NCBI GenBank assembly: GCA_003022485.1
Contig: PXTS01000078.1
Location: 1 to 41,615, forward strand
Direction of reading: 5' to 3'
Length of the DNA: 41,615 nt
Origin: Bacteroidetes bacterium QS_8_68_28
GTDB taxonomy: Bacteria > Bacteroidota > Rhodothermia > Rhodothermales > Salinibacteraceae
A model generated the notes under the pieces. The model ran no database searches. It had not been told where the DNA came from and was given only the letters and a program-made list of their open reading frames with translations. The translations under genes were made by a program, and so were the position numbers. This document shows positions 15,563-23,468 of this stretch, one piece after another. How positions within the stretch are numbered: position 1 is the stretch's first letter; each line of letters opens with the position of its first letter.

Positions 15563-17185
15563 ATGTCCTCCCTCACGCGCTCGCCCGACCCCGCCGGCGA
15601 TCCGTCCCCGCCCGGCACGGAGCGCATGTCGCCGGTGGACACCGCGTGGTTGCGCATGGAGGAGCTGAGCAACCAGATGACCATCACGGCGGTGCTGACC
15701 GTCGGCGCGCCGCTGGCGATGACGGACCTGCGCCGCGTGCTGCGCGAGCGCTTCTTGCTCTTCGACCGCTTCCGCCAGCGCGTGCGGCGCGGGCGCTCCT
15801 ACCAGCGGCCCCGCTGGGAACCAGATCCCGACTTCGACCTGGATCGCCACCTGCACGCGGTGCGCCTCCCCGCGCCAGCCGGCAAGGCCGAGCTCCAGAA
15901 GCGCGCGAGTGCCCTCATGAGCCGCCCGCTCGACTTTTCGCGCCCGCTCTGGCAGTTCTACCTCATCGAAAACTACGCCGAGGGCGCAGCCCTGATCGCA
16001 CGGCTGCACCACTGCATCGCCGACGGGTTCACGCTCGTGCGCGTGCTCCTCTCCCTCACTGACCGCGCGCCCGACGCGTCCCGCGGCGGCGTTCCCGACG
16101 ACGACCTGGCCGGCGCCTTTCCTGGGAAGCGCGACGACGGACGGCCCGACGACGGACGGCCCGACAACGCGCTGCCGTCTTCGGGGGGGCAGCGCGTGGT
16201 CTCGGCGCTCCGAGCCGTCGGAAAAAAAAGCGCGCGCGGAGCCGAGCTGCTGGCGCGCGGCGCGGGCGTCCTCGGCAAGCTGGTCGGGGCGGCCTCCGAC
16301 CCCGGCACGTCCCTGCGCGGCGAGCTGGGGCCTCGGAAAAAAGCCGTCTGGTCCGAGCCGGTCCCACTGGCGGACGTGAAGGCTGCTGGCCGGGCACTCG
16401 GCGGCACGGTCAATGACGTGCTGATGACGGCCATGACTGGGGCGCTCCGGCGCTACCTGCGCGAGCGAGGAGAGCTCTCCGCCGGCGACAGCCGCGAGGA
16501 CCTGCGCGCGGTGGTGCCGGTGAACCTGCGCCCGCTCGGCGAGGCTCCCCTCACGATGGGAAACGGCTTTGGGCTCGTCTTTCTGCCTCTGCCCGTCGGC
16601 CTCGCGGACCCGGAAGCGCGCCTCGCGGAGCTGCGCCGCCGCATGGACCGCCTCAAGCGCTCCCCCGAGGCAGCCGTCCTGCTGGGCATCCTCGGGGCCG
16701 TCGGAGCCGGTCCGCCGGCCGTCCAGGACCGCATCGTGTCGTACCTCGCGCGCAAGGTGACGGCCGTGGCGACCAACGTGCCGGGGCCGCAGCAAAAACT
16801 CTACCTGGCCGGCGCGCCGCTGGAGACGATCATGGCGTGGGTCCCGAAGGCCGGGCGCGTGGGGCTGGGCATCAGCATCATCAGCTACGACGGGGACGTG
16901 CGCCTCGGCCTAGCCGCCGACGCGGGCCTCGTCCCCGATCCCGAGGCGCTCCTGGCAGGCTTTCGGCGCGAGTTCGACGCGCTCCGCTCGCGCGTGCCCG
17001 GCGTCCCAGAAGACGAAGCCGACGCGCCACGGGTCGAATCGGGCGAGGCAGAGCGGGCGAGGGGCTCATCCGATGCTGCCGAGGCCGGCCCCGACCGCTG
17101 CCAGGCGACCACCCAGGCCGGCACGCAGTGCAAGCTGCCTGCCCAAGACGGCGCCCGCTTCTGTCACGTCCACCAAGAAGATTGA
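15563..17185 (+). CDS. wax ester synthase/diacylglycerol acyltransferase with C-terminal Cys/His motif
   Basis: A 540-residue WS/DGAT acyltransferase that would make storage wax esters or triacylglycerol from acyl-CoA. The catalytic motif HHCIADG is at residues 149-155. PVNLRPLGE, GNGFGLVFLPLPVG and TNVPGPQQKLYLAGAP are family blocks. The middle has a low-complexity insert with a duplicated DDGRP. After an acidic linker the last 29 residues hold C513, C523, C534 and H537 in a CxATTxxGxxC...CxxH pattern like small DUF5763-type zinc motifs, which WS/DGAT enzymes normally lack. Confidence 0.9.
   Translation: MSSLTRSPDPAGDPSPPGTERMSPVDTAWLRMEELSNQMTITAVLTVGAPLAMTDLRRVLRERFLLFDRFRQRVRRGRSYQRPRWEPDPDFDLDRHLHAVRLPAPAGKAELQKRASALMSRPLDFSRPLWQFYLIENYAEGAALIARLHHCIADGFTLVRVLLSLTDRAPDASRGGVPDDDLAGAFPGKRDDGRPDDGRPDNALPSSGGQRVVSALRAVGKKSARGAELLARGAGVLGKLVGAASDPGTSLRGELGPRKKAVWSEPVPLADVKAAGRALGGTVNDVLMTAMTGALRRYLRERGELSAGDSREDLRAVVPVNLRPLGEAPLTMGNGFGLVFLPLPVGLADPEARLAELRRRMDRLKRSPEAAVLLGILGAVGAGPPAVQDRIVSYLARKVTAVATNVPGPQQKLYLAGAPLETIMAWVPKAGRVGLGISIISYDGDVRLGLAADAGLVPDPEALLAGFRREFDALRSRVPGVPEDEADAPRVESGEAERARGSSDAAEAGPDRCQATTQAGTQCKLPAQDGARFCHVHQED
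16133..16162. repeat. 15-bp perfect tandem duplication in the WS/DGAT gene
   Basis: GACGACGGACGGCCC at 16133-16147 and 16148-16162, in frame, encoding DDGRP twice with a third partial copy. Confidence 0.9.
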
Positions 17186-17314
17186 ATAGGCCCCCCGGCG
17201 GTCGCGGACCTCGCGGCAGGCGAAGGGAAGAAGATCGGTTGAAGGCGTTACGTCGCGCGCTCGGGTCGTGTCTACCGAGGCACCCTTTGCGTCTTTTCCC
17301 TGCTTCGCCTGCCA

Positions 17315-18907
17315 ATGCTCAGCCACGTCTGGAGCGGCGCCACCCTCGGCGTGGACGCCTTGCCCATTGAAATCGAAACCAGCGTGGAGGGGGGAATGCC
17401 GCGCTACACGGTTGTCGGGCTCCCCCAGGCGGCTGTGCGCGAGAGCCGCGACCGCGTGATGGCCGCCCTCAAGCACAACGGGCTCCCCGTCCCGCGCGGC
17501 GCGATCACCGTCAACCTCGCCCCGGCGGACGTGCGCAAGGAGGGTGCGGCCTTCGACCTCCCGCTGGCCATCGGGCTGATGGCCGCCACCGGCGAGGAGC
17601 TATTCGACGACGGGCGCCTTGACGACTTCTGGATCACCGGCGAGCTGGCCCTCGACGGCACCGTGCGCCCGGTCAAGGGCGTCCTGCCCATCGCCCTTCA
17701 GGCGAAAAAAGAGGGGCGGCGCGGCCTCGTCGTCCCCGCCGAGAACGCCTCGGAGGCCGCCGTGGTCGAGGGGCTGGACGTGTACCCCGTCGAGACGATC
17801 AGCGAGGCGTTCGACCTGCTGGCCGGGCGCGGGGAGCCCCCCGAACCGTATGCGCGCGACTTGGACGCGCTCTTTTCACAGGCTCGCCGGCATCACCGCT
17901 GCTTCAGCGACGTGCGTGGGCAGGCCGGCGTGAAGCGCGCCCTCGAAGTTGCTGCCGCCGGCGGGCACAACGTGCTGCTGGTGGGGCCGCCGGGCGCAGG
18001 CAAGACGATGCTCGCGCGCCGCCTGCCGACCATTTTGCCCCCGCTCACGACCGCCGAGGCGCTGGAGACAACCAAGATCCACTCCGTCAGTGGCAACCTA
18101 AACGGACGCGACGACGGCCTGGTGGCGCAGCGCCCATTCGTTAAGCCTCACCACACCGTGTCCGATGCCGGGTTGTGCGGCGGCGGCGTGCCTCCGCAGC
18201 CCGGCGAGATCTCGATGGCCCACCACGGCGTGCTCTTTCTCGACGAGCTGCCGGAGTTCAAACGCAGTGTACTGGAGGTGATGCGCCAGCCGATGGAGTC
18301 GGGGCAGATCACGATTTCGCGGGCGCGCTTCACGGTGGAGTACCCGGCGCGCTTCATGCTGGTGGCGTCGATGAACCCATGCCCGTGCGGCCACCTCGGC
18401 GACCCGCGCCGCGAGTGCGTCTGCGCGCCGGGCCAGGTGCAGCGCTACCTCGGGCGCATCAGCGGCCCCTTGATGGACCGCATCGACCTGCACGTAGAGG
18501 TCGCGCCGGTGCCCTTCGAGGCGCTCGACGGGAAGGCGGAAGGTGAACCCTCCGAGGCGGTGCGCGAGCGGGTGGTGCGCGCCCGCCACCGCCAAGCCGA
18601 GGTGCTAAAAGCGAGCGCCGCCGACCCCGAAGAAAGCGGGGAAACATCCGACGCCCCGAGCGACGCGCATTGCAACGCGCAGATGACCACGGGCCAGGTG
18701 CAGGAGCGCTGCGCCCTCGACGACAGCGGGCGCCGGCTCCTCAAGCAGGCGCTCGAACGGCTGGGCCTCTCCGCCCGGGCGCACAACCGCATCCTCAAAG
18801 TCGCCCGCACCATCGCCGACCTCGACGAAGCGCCTTCCATTCGTCCTGAGCATCTCTCGGAAGCCATTCAGTACCGCGCGCTCGACCGCGACAGTTGGGG
18901 GCGGTAA
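17315..18907 (+). CDS. comM: YifB/ComM-family Mg-chelatase-like AAA+ ATPase
   Basis: A 530-residue AAA+ protein. The N-terminal ChlI-like domain starts MLSHVWSGATLGVDALPIEIE and contains GLPQAAVRESRDRV. Walker A GPPGAGKTM lies near residue 224, Walker B in GVLFLDELPEF, and MNPCPCGHLGDPRREC is the family's zinc-like insert. The C-terminal Mg_chelatase_C region has LGLSARAHNRILKVARTIADL. ComM homologues are helicases that extend branch migration when incoming DNA is integrated. Length and all blocks look intact. Confidence 0.94.
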   Translation: MLSHVWSGATLGVDALPIEIETSVEGGMPRYTVVGLPQAAVRESRDRVMAALKHNGLPVPRGAITVNLAPADVRKEGAAFDLPLAIGLMAATGEELFDDGRLDDFWITGELALDGTVRPVKGVLPIALQAKKEGRRGLVVPAENASEAAVVEGLDVYPVETISEAFDLLAGRGEPPEPYARDLDALFSQARRHHRCFSDVRGQAGVKRALEVAAAGGHNVLLVGPPGAGKTMLARRLPTILPPLTTAEALETTKIHSVSGNLNGRDDGLVAQRPFVKPHHTVSDAGLCGGGVPPQPGEISMAHHGVLFLDELPEFKRSVLEVMRQPMESGQITISRARFTVEYPARFMLVASMNPCPCGHLGDPRRECVCAPGQVQRYLGRISGPLMDRIDLHVEVAPVPFEALDGKAEGEPSEAVRERVVRARHRQAEVLKASAADPEESGETSDAPSDAHCNAQMTTGQVQERCALDDSGRRLLKQALERLGLSARAHNRILKVARTIADLDEAPSIRPEHLSEAIQYRALDRDSWGR

Positions 18908-19630
18908 CGCCCAGTCGGGAAGACGAGCTACATGCTGGGGGGCGGCTTCCCTTAGGTGCGAAGGCTTCCCGTCGAGACGCCGGTGCCGGGGCCTGGTGTT
19001 CGGCGCTTCGTAGTGGAGCCGTGTGCCCGCAGTCGTGGGCGAGGGCCCGGCCCTCGGCGGCGGGGGCCACGGGTAGCCAGTCGGTCCCGGGCAGCCGCAC
19101 GGGCGGGTCGGAGCACGGCTTCAACAGGGGGCGGAAAGCGCGAAGGACGCGAGCAACGTATCGTGGCCGCCACGACGGGTCTTCTGCTCGGCGTTTCGTT
19201 CCGTAGCGCGGAGTCTTGCGTCATCCCTTTGTGGCAGGGATGCGCTTTGTGGCAGGGATGCGCCGTACTTCCGCAATCTGACGCCTTGCCGAAAACAAGT
19301 GTTCTCGCCCATTGAAATGGCAATGGGTACGGGTGCGCTCTGCACTTGGCAGGGGCGGGAACCATGTTCGTGCGTGTCGCCGTTCCCGCCACTGATTCGC
19401 CCGCAAGCCAAGTTTCCTGGACGCGAAGCCGTCCACAGACTTATGGACCTGGAAGAGCACCACCGGTTCCTTTCAGGTAGCCTCCGGCCTCTTTTGCGGC
19501 GGCGGTCGCTTCTGGCACGCAAGTTGCCTTTGCAGCAGGACCGAAGGCAACCCCCCGGAGCGAGCGGCTGTTTGTGTACATCTGTTTCATCAGAGGGGCG
19601 GTCGTGTTTCTGGCAAAACAGTTTTCCGGA
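18908..19630. other. 723-nt region without a gene, rich in inverted repeats
   Basis: No frame here looks coding. Perfect inverted repeats are at 19040-19056 (8 bp, 1-nt centre), 19161-19175 (7 bp), 19308-19327 (CCCATTG/CAATGGG), 19354-19390 (GGCGGGAAC/GTTCCCGCC, 19-nt loop) and 19523-19551 (GTTGCCTT/AAGGCAAC). An 18-bp tandem duplication is at 19227. The area could be a long structured leader of the T9SS region or a small RNA; no known RNA family was recognised. Confidence 0.5.
19227..19262. repeat. 18-bp perfect tandem duplication
   Basis: CTTTGTGGCAGGGATGCG occurs at 19227-19244 and 19245-19262. Confidence 0.9.
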
Positions 19631-20365
19631 ATGAAAGCGCCTGCCTCCATTGCCCTTGGGCTCCGTCGCACGGCATGGCTGGCGGCCGGGCTGTTCTTGC
19701 TCGCGGCTCTTCCGGCCCGCGCGCAAGAAGATCAGCAAGGCGGCGCGCGCGCGCAGACAGACGAATCGGCCGAGCGCTCGGCGGAGAGCAGCGCCGGGCT
19801 TATCGACGGCGTGACGCTCGGTGGAGGACTGGTCTTCTACCAGGGCGACCTCGACACGAATCCCGAAAACAACGTTTTCAAGTTTCTCGGGGCTTCGAAC
19901 CTGAGCCTGCTCGCCGGGATAGACCGGCGCTACGCGGGCGGGTACACCCTGGGGCTGGAGCTCAGTTACGACCGGCTGGCCGGAAAGCGGCAGTTTGGAA
20001 ACAACCCCCCCGTCCTGCATTTCTCGAACAACCTGTTGAGTCTCAACGCCGTGGGCAGCATTGACACGGGGCTTTTCCAAAAGGGGGTGCTCCGCGCATT
20101 CCTCGGAGTCGGCCCGACGCTCATGGCACGCCCCCAGTACAAAGGGTTTTCTGGGGGAGACGGCTTCACTGACGATGCCAGTTTTAAGAATCTCGGGACG
20201 CGCGTGCGCCCCAATCTCGCGCTCGGCATCAATGTGCAGGATGCTGTGCGCCTCGGCGTGCGCGCTCTCCCGACCGACTACGTGGACGGCTTCACCGGCG
20301 TCTACTTTCCCTTCGACCAGGTCGTTTTTCTCAGTGTCACCTACCGTTTCGATCTCGCGGATTGA
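19631..20365 (+). CDS. outer-membrane beta-barrel protein next to T9SS genes
   Basis: A 244-residue exported protein. The signal peptide (MKAPASIALGLRR plus a hydrophobic core) ends near ARAQ. After a short acidic linker, alternating strands such as VTLGGGLVFYQGDL, YTLGLELSYDRLAG and the final VVFLSVTYRFDLAD suggest an 8-10-stranded barrel closing with an aromatic end. It lies 134 nt upstream of the GldK-like gene on the same strand. It could fill a PorT- or SprF-like role, but this is only a neighbourhood inference. The start is chosen from the signal peptide. Confidence 0.75.
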   Translation: MKAPASIALGLRRTAWLAAGLFLLAALPARAQEDQQGGARAQTDESAERSAESSAGLIDGVTLGGGLVFYQGDLDTNPENNVFKFLGASNLSLLAGIDRRYAGGYTLGLELSYDRLAGKRQFGNNPPVLHFSNNLLSLNAVGSIDTGLFQKGVLRAFLGVGPTLMARPQYKGFSGGDGFTDDASFKNLGTRVRPNLALGINVQDAVRLGVRALPTDYVDGFTGVYFPFDQVVFLSVTYRFDLAD

Positions 20366-20387
20366 TTCACTGTTCCCGAGAGGTTGA

Positions 20388-20435
20388 TTTTTGTGGCCTG
20401 ACTTTTGCATACTGGCTCAAGTGACGGGAGGCCAC
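20388..20435 (+). promoter_or_regulatory. putative promoter and inverted-repeat operator before gldK-like gene
   Basis: TTTTTG (20388-20393) and TACTGG (20410-20415) are spaced by 16 nt. The perfect inverted repeat GTGGCC (20393-20398) and GGCCAC (20430-20435) flanks the second box. The position suggests regulated transcription; boxes are approximate. Confidence 0.3.
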
Positions 20436-20466
20436 TTGCTTTCTGGTAAATCGGTCCCTGCACTAC

Positions 20467-20493
20467 TCTTCTCTAACCCCGTTCTTCTCTAAC
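20467..20493. repeat. 16-nt period tandem duplication in the gldK leader
   Basis: TCTTCTCTAAC at 20467-20477 and 20483-20493, just before the ATG at 20500. Confidence 0.8.
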
Positions 20494-20499
20494 TCTTTT

Positions 20500-22167
20500 A
20501 TGCAATCTAAGCATTTCGGCACGTTTGCCGCCCTGCTTCTTCTTTTGACGCTTGCGGTGCCAAACGCCTCACGAGCGGCGCACGCGCAGAAGGTCTTCGC
20601 TGGCGGCGGGGCCCTCATTACCGAGCCCTCTACCTCCAGCAACTTCGGCGGCACACGTCCGACCGGGCTGGTCGGGGCCCGCCTGCCATACACCGACCTG
20701 TTCACGCTTCAAGGGGCGGTGGTGTACGAAGACCGGATCTCGCTGGAGGGAACGCTCCAGTTTCATCCCTTTGAAAGAGTGAAGGCCTTTGGGGGCGAGA
20801 AAGGAGTCAAGCCCTATGCGTTTGGGGGGGTCGGTTACTACGTGGCCGGCAACGACCGGGGACGGCGCTCGGTCGTGCCGCTCGGGGTAGGGGTCGAGGT
20901 GCCGCTCCGCCAAAACATTGGGCTGAACGTGGAAGTCGGCGGTCGCTGGGCGGTCGGCTACAACGACCCGCCGAGGAGTTTTGACGTGAGCCCCGGCCTT
21001 GCGCCGACGGTCGGGCTCACGTACAGCTTCGGATCTTCGGGCGAGGAGGATACGCCGCCGCGGCGGCCCCCGCTTGCCGAGGAGTCCTCGGGAGCCTCCG
21101 CCAGCGGCGAAGACGACGAGGCGCCCGCTGAGGAAACGTCTGTTGCTGAAGAAGCACCTACTGCGCAGGAAGCATCTGGTGAGCAGGGACCTGCTGAGCA
21201 AGGACCCGTCGGCGGCGACGCTGCCGAGCGAAACCCTGTGGCCGACGAAAGTGACACGGGTGCTTCGCGTCGCCGCGACCGCGTCGCCGATACGGCTCCG
21301 ATGCCCGAGGGGGCGCGCCGTTCCGGCCGCCCGGCCCGCCAGGCCCCCGACGCTGCCCGTCTGGACACGACCGAGGAAGGCGAATCCCAGAGCGAGATGC
21401 GCCAGGTGCCGGCCGGCACCTTCGTGATGGGCTTGACCGACGAGGACCCGCTCGACCTCCAGCAGGCCGGGCGCAAGCGGGTGTCCGTCACGCCCTTCAG
21501 CATCGACAAGTTCGAAGTGTCCAACGCCGAGTACCGCGCGTTCTTGAGCGAGCTTCCGCCGGATCAGCGCCAGGAGATGACGCCCGACTCGACCATCTGG
21601 GAAGAGGCGCGCAGCCGCTCGACGTGGGAGGAGTACTTCCGTAACTCCGAGTTTGACGACTATCCGGTCGTCGGGGTGACGCACCAGCAGGCGAAGCGCT
21701 ACTGCCAGTTCAACAGCAAGCGCCTTCCGACGGAGGCGGAGTGGGAGTACGCCGCGCGCGGCGACCTGGTCGGCAGCATCTACCCCTGGAAAGGCTACGA
21801 GCCGCGCAACAACCAGGGGCGCTACCTGGCCAACTACAACCCCGACCGCGGCGGCTACGCGGCCGACGGCTACGCCTTCACCGCCCCCGGCGACGCCTAC
21901 CCGCCGACCTCCTGGGGCCTCTACCACATGAGCGGAAACGTGGCCGAGTGGGTGCGGGACAAGTATCACCCCTCCTACTCGGAGCTCTCGGACTTCAACC
22001 CCATCTACCAGGACCCCGAGGAAGACCGATACGTCGTGCGCGGCGGGTCGTGGGCGTCGAACGCCTTCTACATCGGAGTCGGGGTGCGCGACAGCCAGCC
22101 GAGCGACGAGGCGTCTCCCTACGTTGGCTTCCGGTGCGTCAGTGACGCGGGCGGGTCGTCGAACTGA
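20500..22167 (+). CDS. GldK/GldJ-like SUMF domain protein fused to an N-terminal beta-barrel
   Basis: A 555-residue exported protein. Signal peptide 1-29 (type I, ending AHAQ, no lipobox Cys). Residues about 30-185 look like an outer-membrane barrel (GRRSVVPLGVGVEVPL, strands ending VGLTYSFG). Residues 186-295 form an acidic Glu/Ala linker. From about 300 to the end is a formylglycine-generating-enzyme-like (SUMF) domain: MRQVPAGTFVMG, FEVSNAEYRAFL, RLPTEAEWEYAARG, GLYHMSGNVAEWVRD, VVRGGSWAS. Followed by GldL- and GldM-like genes, this fits GldK of the T9SS periplasmic ring. Known GldK is a lipoprotein without a barrel, so this is an unusual version. Confidence 0.8.
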   Translation: MQSKHFGTFAALLLLLTLAVPNASRAAHAQKVFAGGGALITEPSTSSNFGGTRPTGLVGARLPYTDLFTLQGAVVYEDRISLEGTLQFHPFERVKAFGGEKGVKPYAFGGVGYYVAGNDRGRRSVVPLGVGVEVPLRQNIGLNVEVGGRWAVGYNDPPRSFDVSPGLAPTVGLTYSFGSSGEEDTPPRRPPLAEESSGASASGEDDEAPAEETSVAEEAPTAQEASGEQGPAEQGPVGGDAAERNPVADESDTGASRRRDRVADTAPMPEGARRSGRPARQAPDAARLDTTEEGESQSEMRQVPAGTFVMGLTDEDPLDLQQAGRKRVSVTPFSIDKFEVSNAEYRAFLSELPPDQRQEMTPDSTIWEEARSRSTWEEYFRNSEFDDYPVVGVTHQQAKRYCQFNSKRLPTEAEWEYAARGDLVGSIYPWKGYEPRNNQGRYLANYNPDRGGYAADGYAFTAPGDAYPPTSWGLYHMSGNVAEWVRDKYHPSYSELSDFNPIYQDPEEDRYVVRGGSWASNAFYIGVGVRDSQPSDEASPYVGFRCVSDAGGSSN

Positions 22168-22256
22168 TGGCGCGGCCGGTCCGTTATCCCCGTGAGGCGT
22201 GTCTGCAGCGCCTCCTCCCTGCTGCTTTCTTCGCCGAATCTCCTTCCCCTCGCTTC

Positions 22257-23276
22257 ATGGCCGACGCGAACACGTCTTCTTCCTCCTGGCTCGACTCCGT
22301 CCAGCCGTTTCTGGAGTTTTTGATCGGTATCTTCGGAGCGTTCGCCATCATCGGCGTCTTCTTTAAGATTCAGGGCTATCCGAATACCGAGATCTTCATG
22401 GTGCTCGGGTTCATGGGAGAGGCAGCGGCCTTCGTCGTCATGGGCTCCTTTGCGCTGATTTCGCACTTCATGGGCAGAGGCCGGGCGGGAAGCGGAGGCG
22501 AAGCCCCCACTGAGGTCGTGGCCGTCGAGCAGCAGCAGGCGCCTGCAAAGGAGGCGCGCGCGATTTTCCGTGAGATGGTCGAGGAGCGCCTCCACGAGGA
22601 CCTCGACGGGGCCATGGACGCGCTGGCGCAGGAGACGCAGCGCTTCGGGCAGCAGATGCACCAGATGAGCGACGAGATGCAGCAGACCCGCTCGGCGCTC
22701 GGCCAGATGCGCGAATCCCTCGGCAGCGCCGCCGACGGGCGCCTGACCGAACAGGCCCACGCGCTGGGCGACCGCATGGAGCAGATCAACGCGCAGCTTC
22801 GGCAGAGTGGGCAAAAGATAGAGGGGGCGCAGACGGCCCTGGAGCAGATGGAGGCGGGCCTGAGCCGCGCCGCCGGCGGCACGCTCCCCGAGGATGCTGA
22901 GCGGCTGGAGGAAGGGATGCAGGCCCTCGGGGCAGAGGTGAAGGCGATGAGCGGCGAAATGGGCCCGGCGCGCACAGCCGTCGAGCGGATGCGCGCTGAG
23001 CTTGAGCAAGTCACCAGTGGCCGGCTGGCCGAGAACGCCGAACGCCTGGGCGAGGGCATGAGCCACCTCGGCGGGGAAATGGATGGGGCTCGCCAGGCCG
23101 TCGAGAGCCTGCGCTCGGACCTCGACGAGATGGCTGGCCGCTTCCAGCGCTTCAACCGCGCCCCGGGCGGCGGCCCGGCCGGGACGCCCGCTGCCAACAA
23201 TGGCGCGGGCGGCAGCAGCGACCACGACGCCGGGCAAAACAGCCACCCGGCCTCTCACGACGAAGCGCGCGGATGA
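22257..23276 (+). CDS. gldL: GldL-like T9SS inner-membrane motor protein
   Basis: A 339-residue protein starting MADANTSSSSWLD. Two closely spaced membrane helices (about 20-37 and 44-68) are separated by KIQGYPNTE. The second has Glu55 in GFMGEAAAF, in the position of the conserved membrane Glu of GldL (GLLTEA) that is needed for proton-driven motion. The first ends FFKI, like the GldL motif ALFKI. The cytoplasmic part is a long coiled coil with three repeats of about 45 residues, each containing a GRL/GTL turn then an AERLxEGM-like helix. The start is favoured over an upstream frame by a run of seven phased pyrimidine heptads. Followed by gldM. Confidence 0.82.
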   Translation: MADANTSSSSWLDSVQPFLEFLIGIFGAFAIIGVFFKIQGYPNTEIFMVLGFMGEAAAFVVMGSFALISHFMGRGRAGSGGEAPTEVVAVEQQQAPAKEARAIFREMVEERLHEDLDGAMDALAQETQRFGQQMHQMSDEMQQTRSALGQMRESLGSAADGRLTEQAHALGDRMEQINAQLRQSGQKIEGAQTALEQMEAGLSRAAGGTLPEDAERLEEGMQALGAEVKAMSGEMGPARTAVERMRAELEQVTSGRLAENAERLGEGMSHLGGEMDGARQAVESLRSDLDEMAGRFQRFNRAPGGGPAGTPAANNGAGGSSDHDAGQNSHPASHDEARG

Positions 23277-23292
23277 ACGAAGCGCGCGGATG
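23260..23292. repeat. 17-nt period tandem duplication across the gldL stop codon
   Basis: ACGAAGCGCGCGGATG at 23260-23275 and 23277-23292; the stop codon TGA (23274-23276) lies at the junction. Confidence 0.9.
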
Positions 23293-23303
23293 GCGCGCGT
23301 GAG

Positions 23304-23333
23304 AGGGACGTGCCTCGCAGGGACGTGCCTCCG
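23304..23333. repeat. 15-nt period tandem duplication
   Basis: AGGGACGTGCCTC at 23304-23316 and 23319-23331, in the gldL-gldM gap. Confidence 0.85.
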
Positions 23334-23381
23334 CGTGCCGAGGACCCGGCGCGTCGCTTCCTTCGGCGTCCTTTGCCGGGC

Positions 23382-23419
23382 GCTCTCCCTTTTTAGAGTA
23401 GCTCTCCCTTTTTAGAGTA
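23382..23419. repeat. 19-bp perfect tandem duplication before gldM
   Basis: GCTCTCCCTTTTTAGAGTA at 23382-23400 and 23401-23419. With the two preceding repeats it makes up most of the gldL-gldM intergenic sequence. Confidence 0.9.
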
Positions 23420-23468
23420 CGAGTCTCAGATCGTATTCGCAACACGAACCGATTTGTGAGGACGGCCT

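Noticed and set aside
14909-16795. Open frame of 628 codons opposite bacilliredoxin and WS/DGAT
   Set aside because: Antisense shadow spanning two clear genes and their gap.
18795-19124. Minus-strand frame of 109 codons past the comM end
   Set aside because: It overlaps the comM 3' end and has no motif or leader.
19381-19394. Possible cobalamin riboswitch B12 box (CGTTCCCGCCACTG)
   Set aside because: The match is short and most of it is explained by the 9-bp inverted repeat 19354-19390; other riboswitch blocks and a cobalamin gene are absent.
22680-23170. Regular repeats suggestive of a CRISPR-like or satellite array
   Set aside because: They are protein-level coiled-coil repeats of gldL, with no conserved DNA repeat or spacers.
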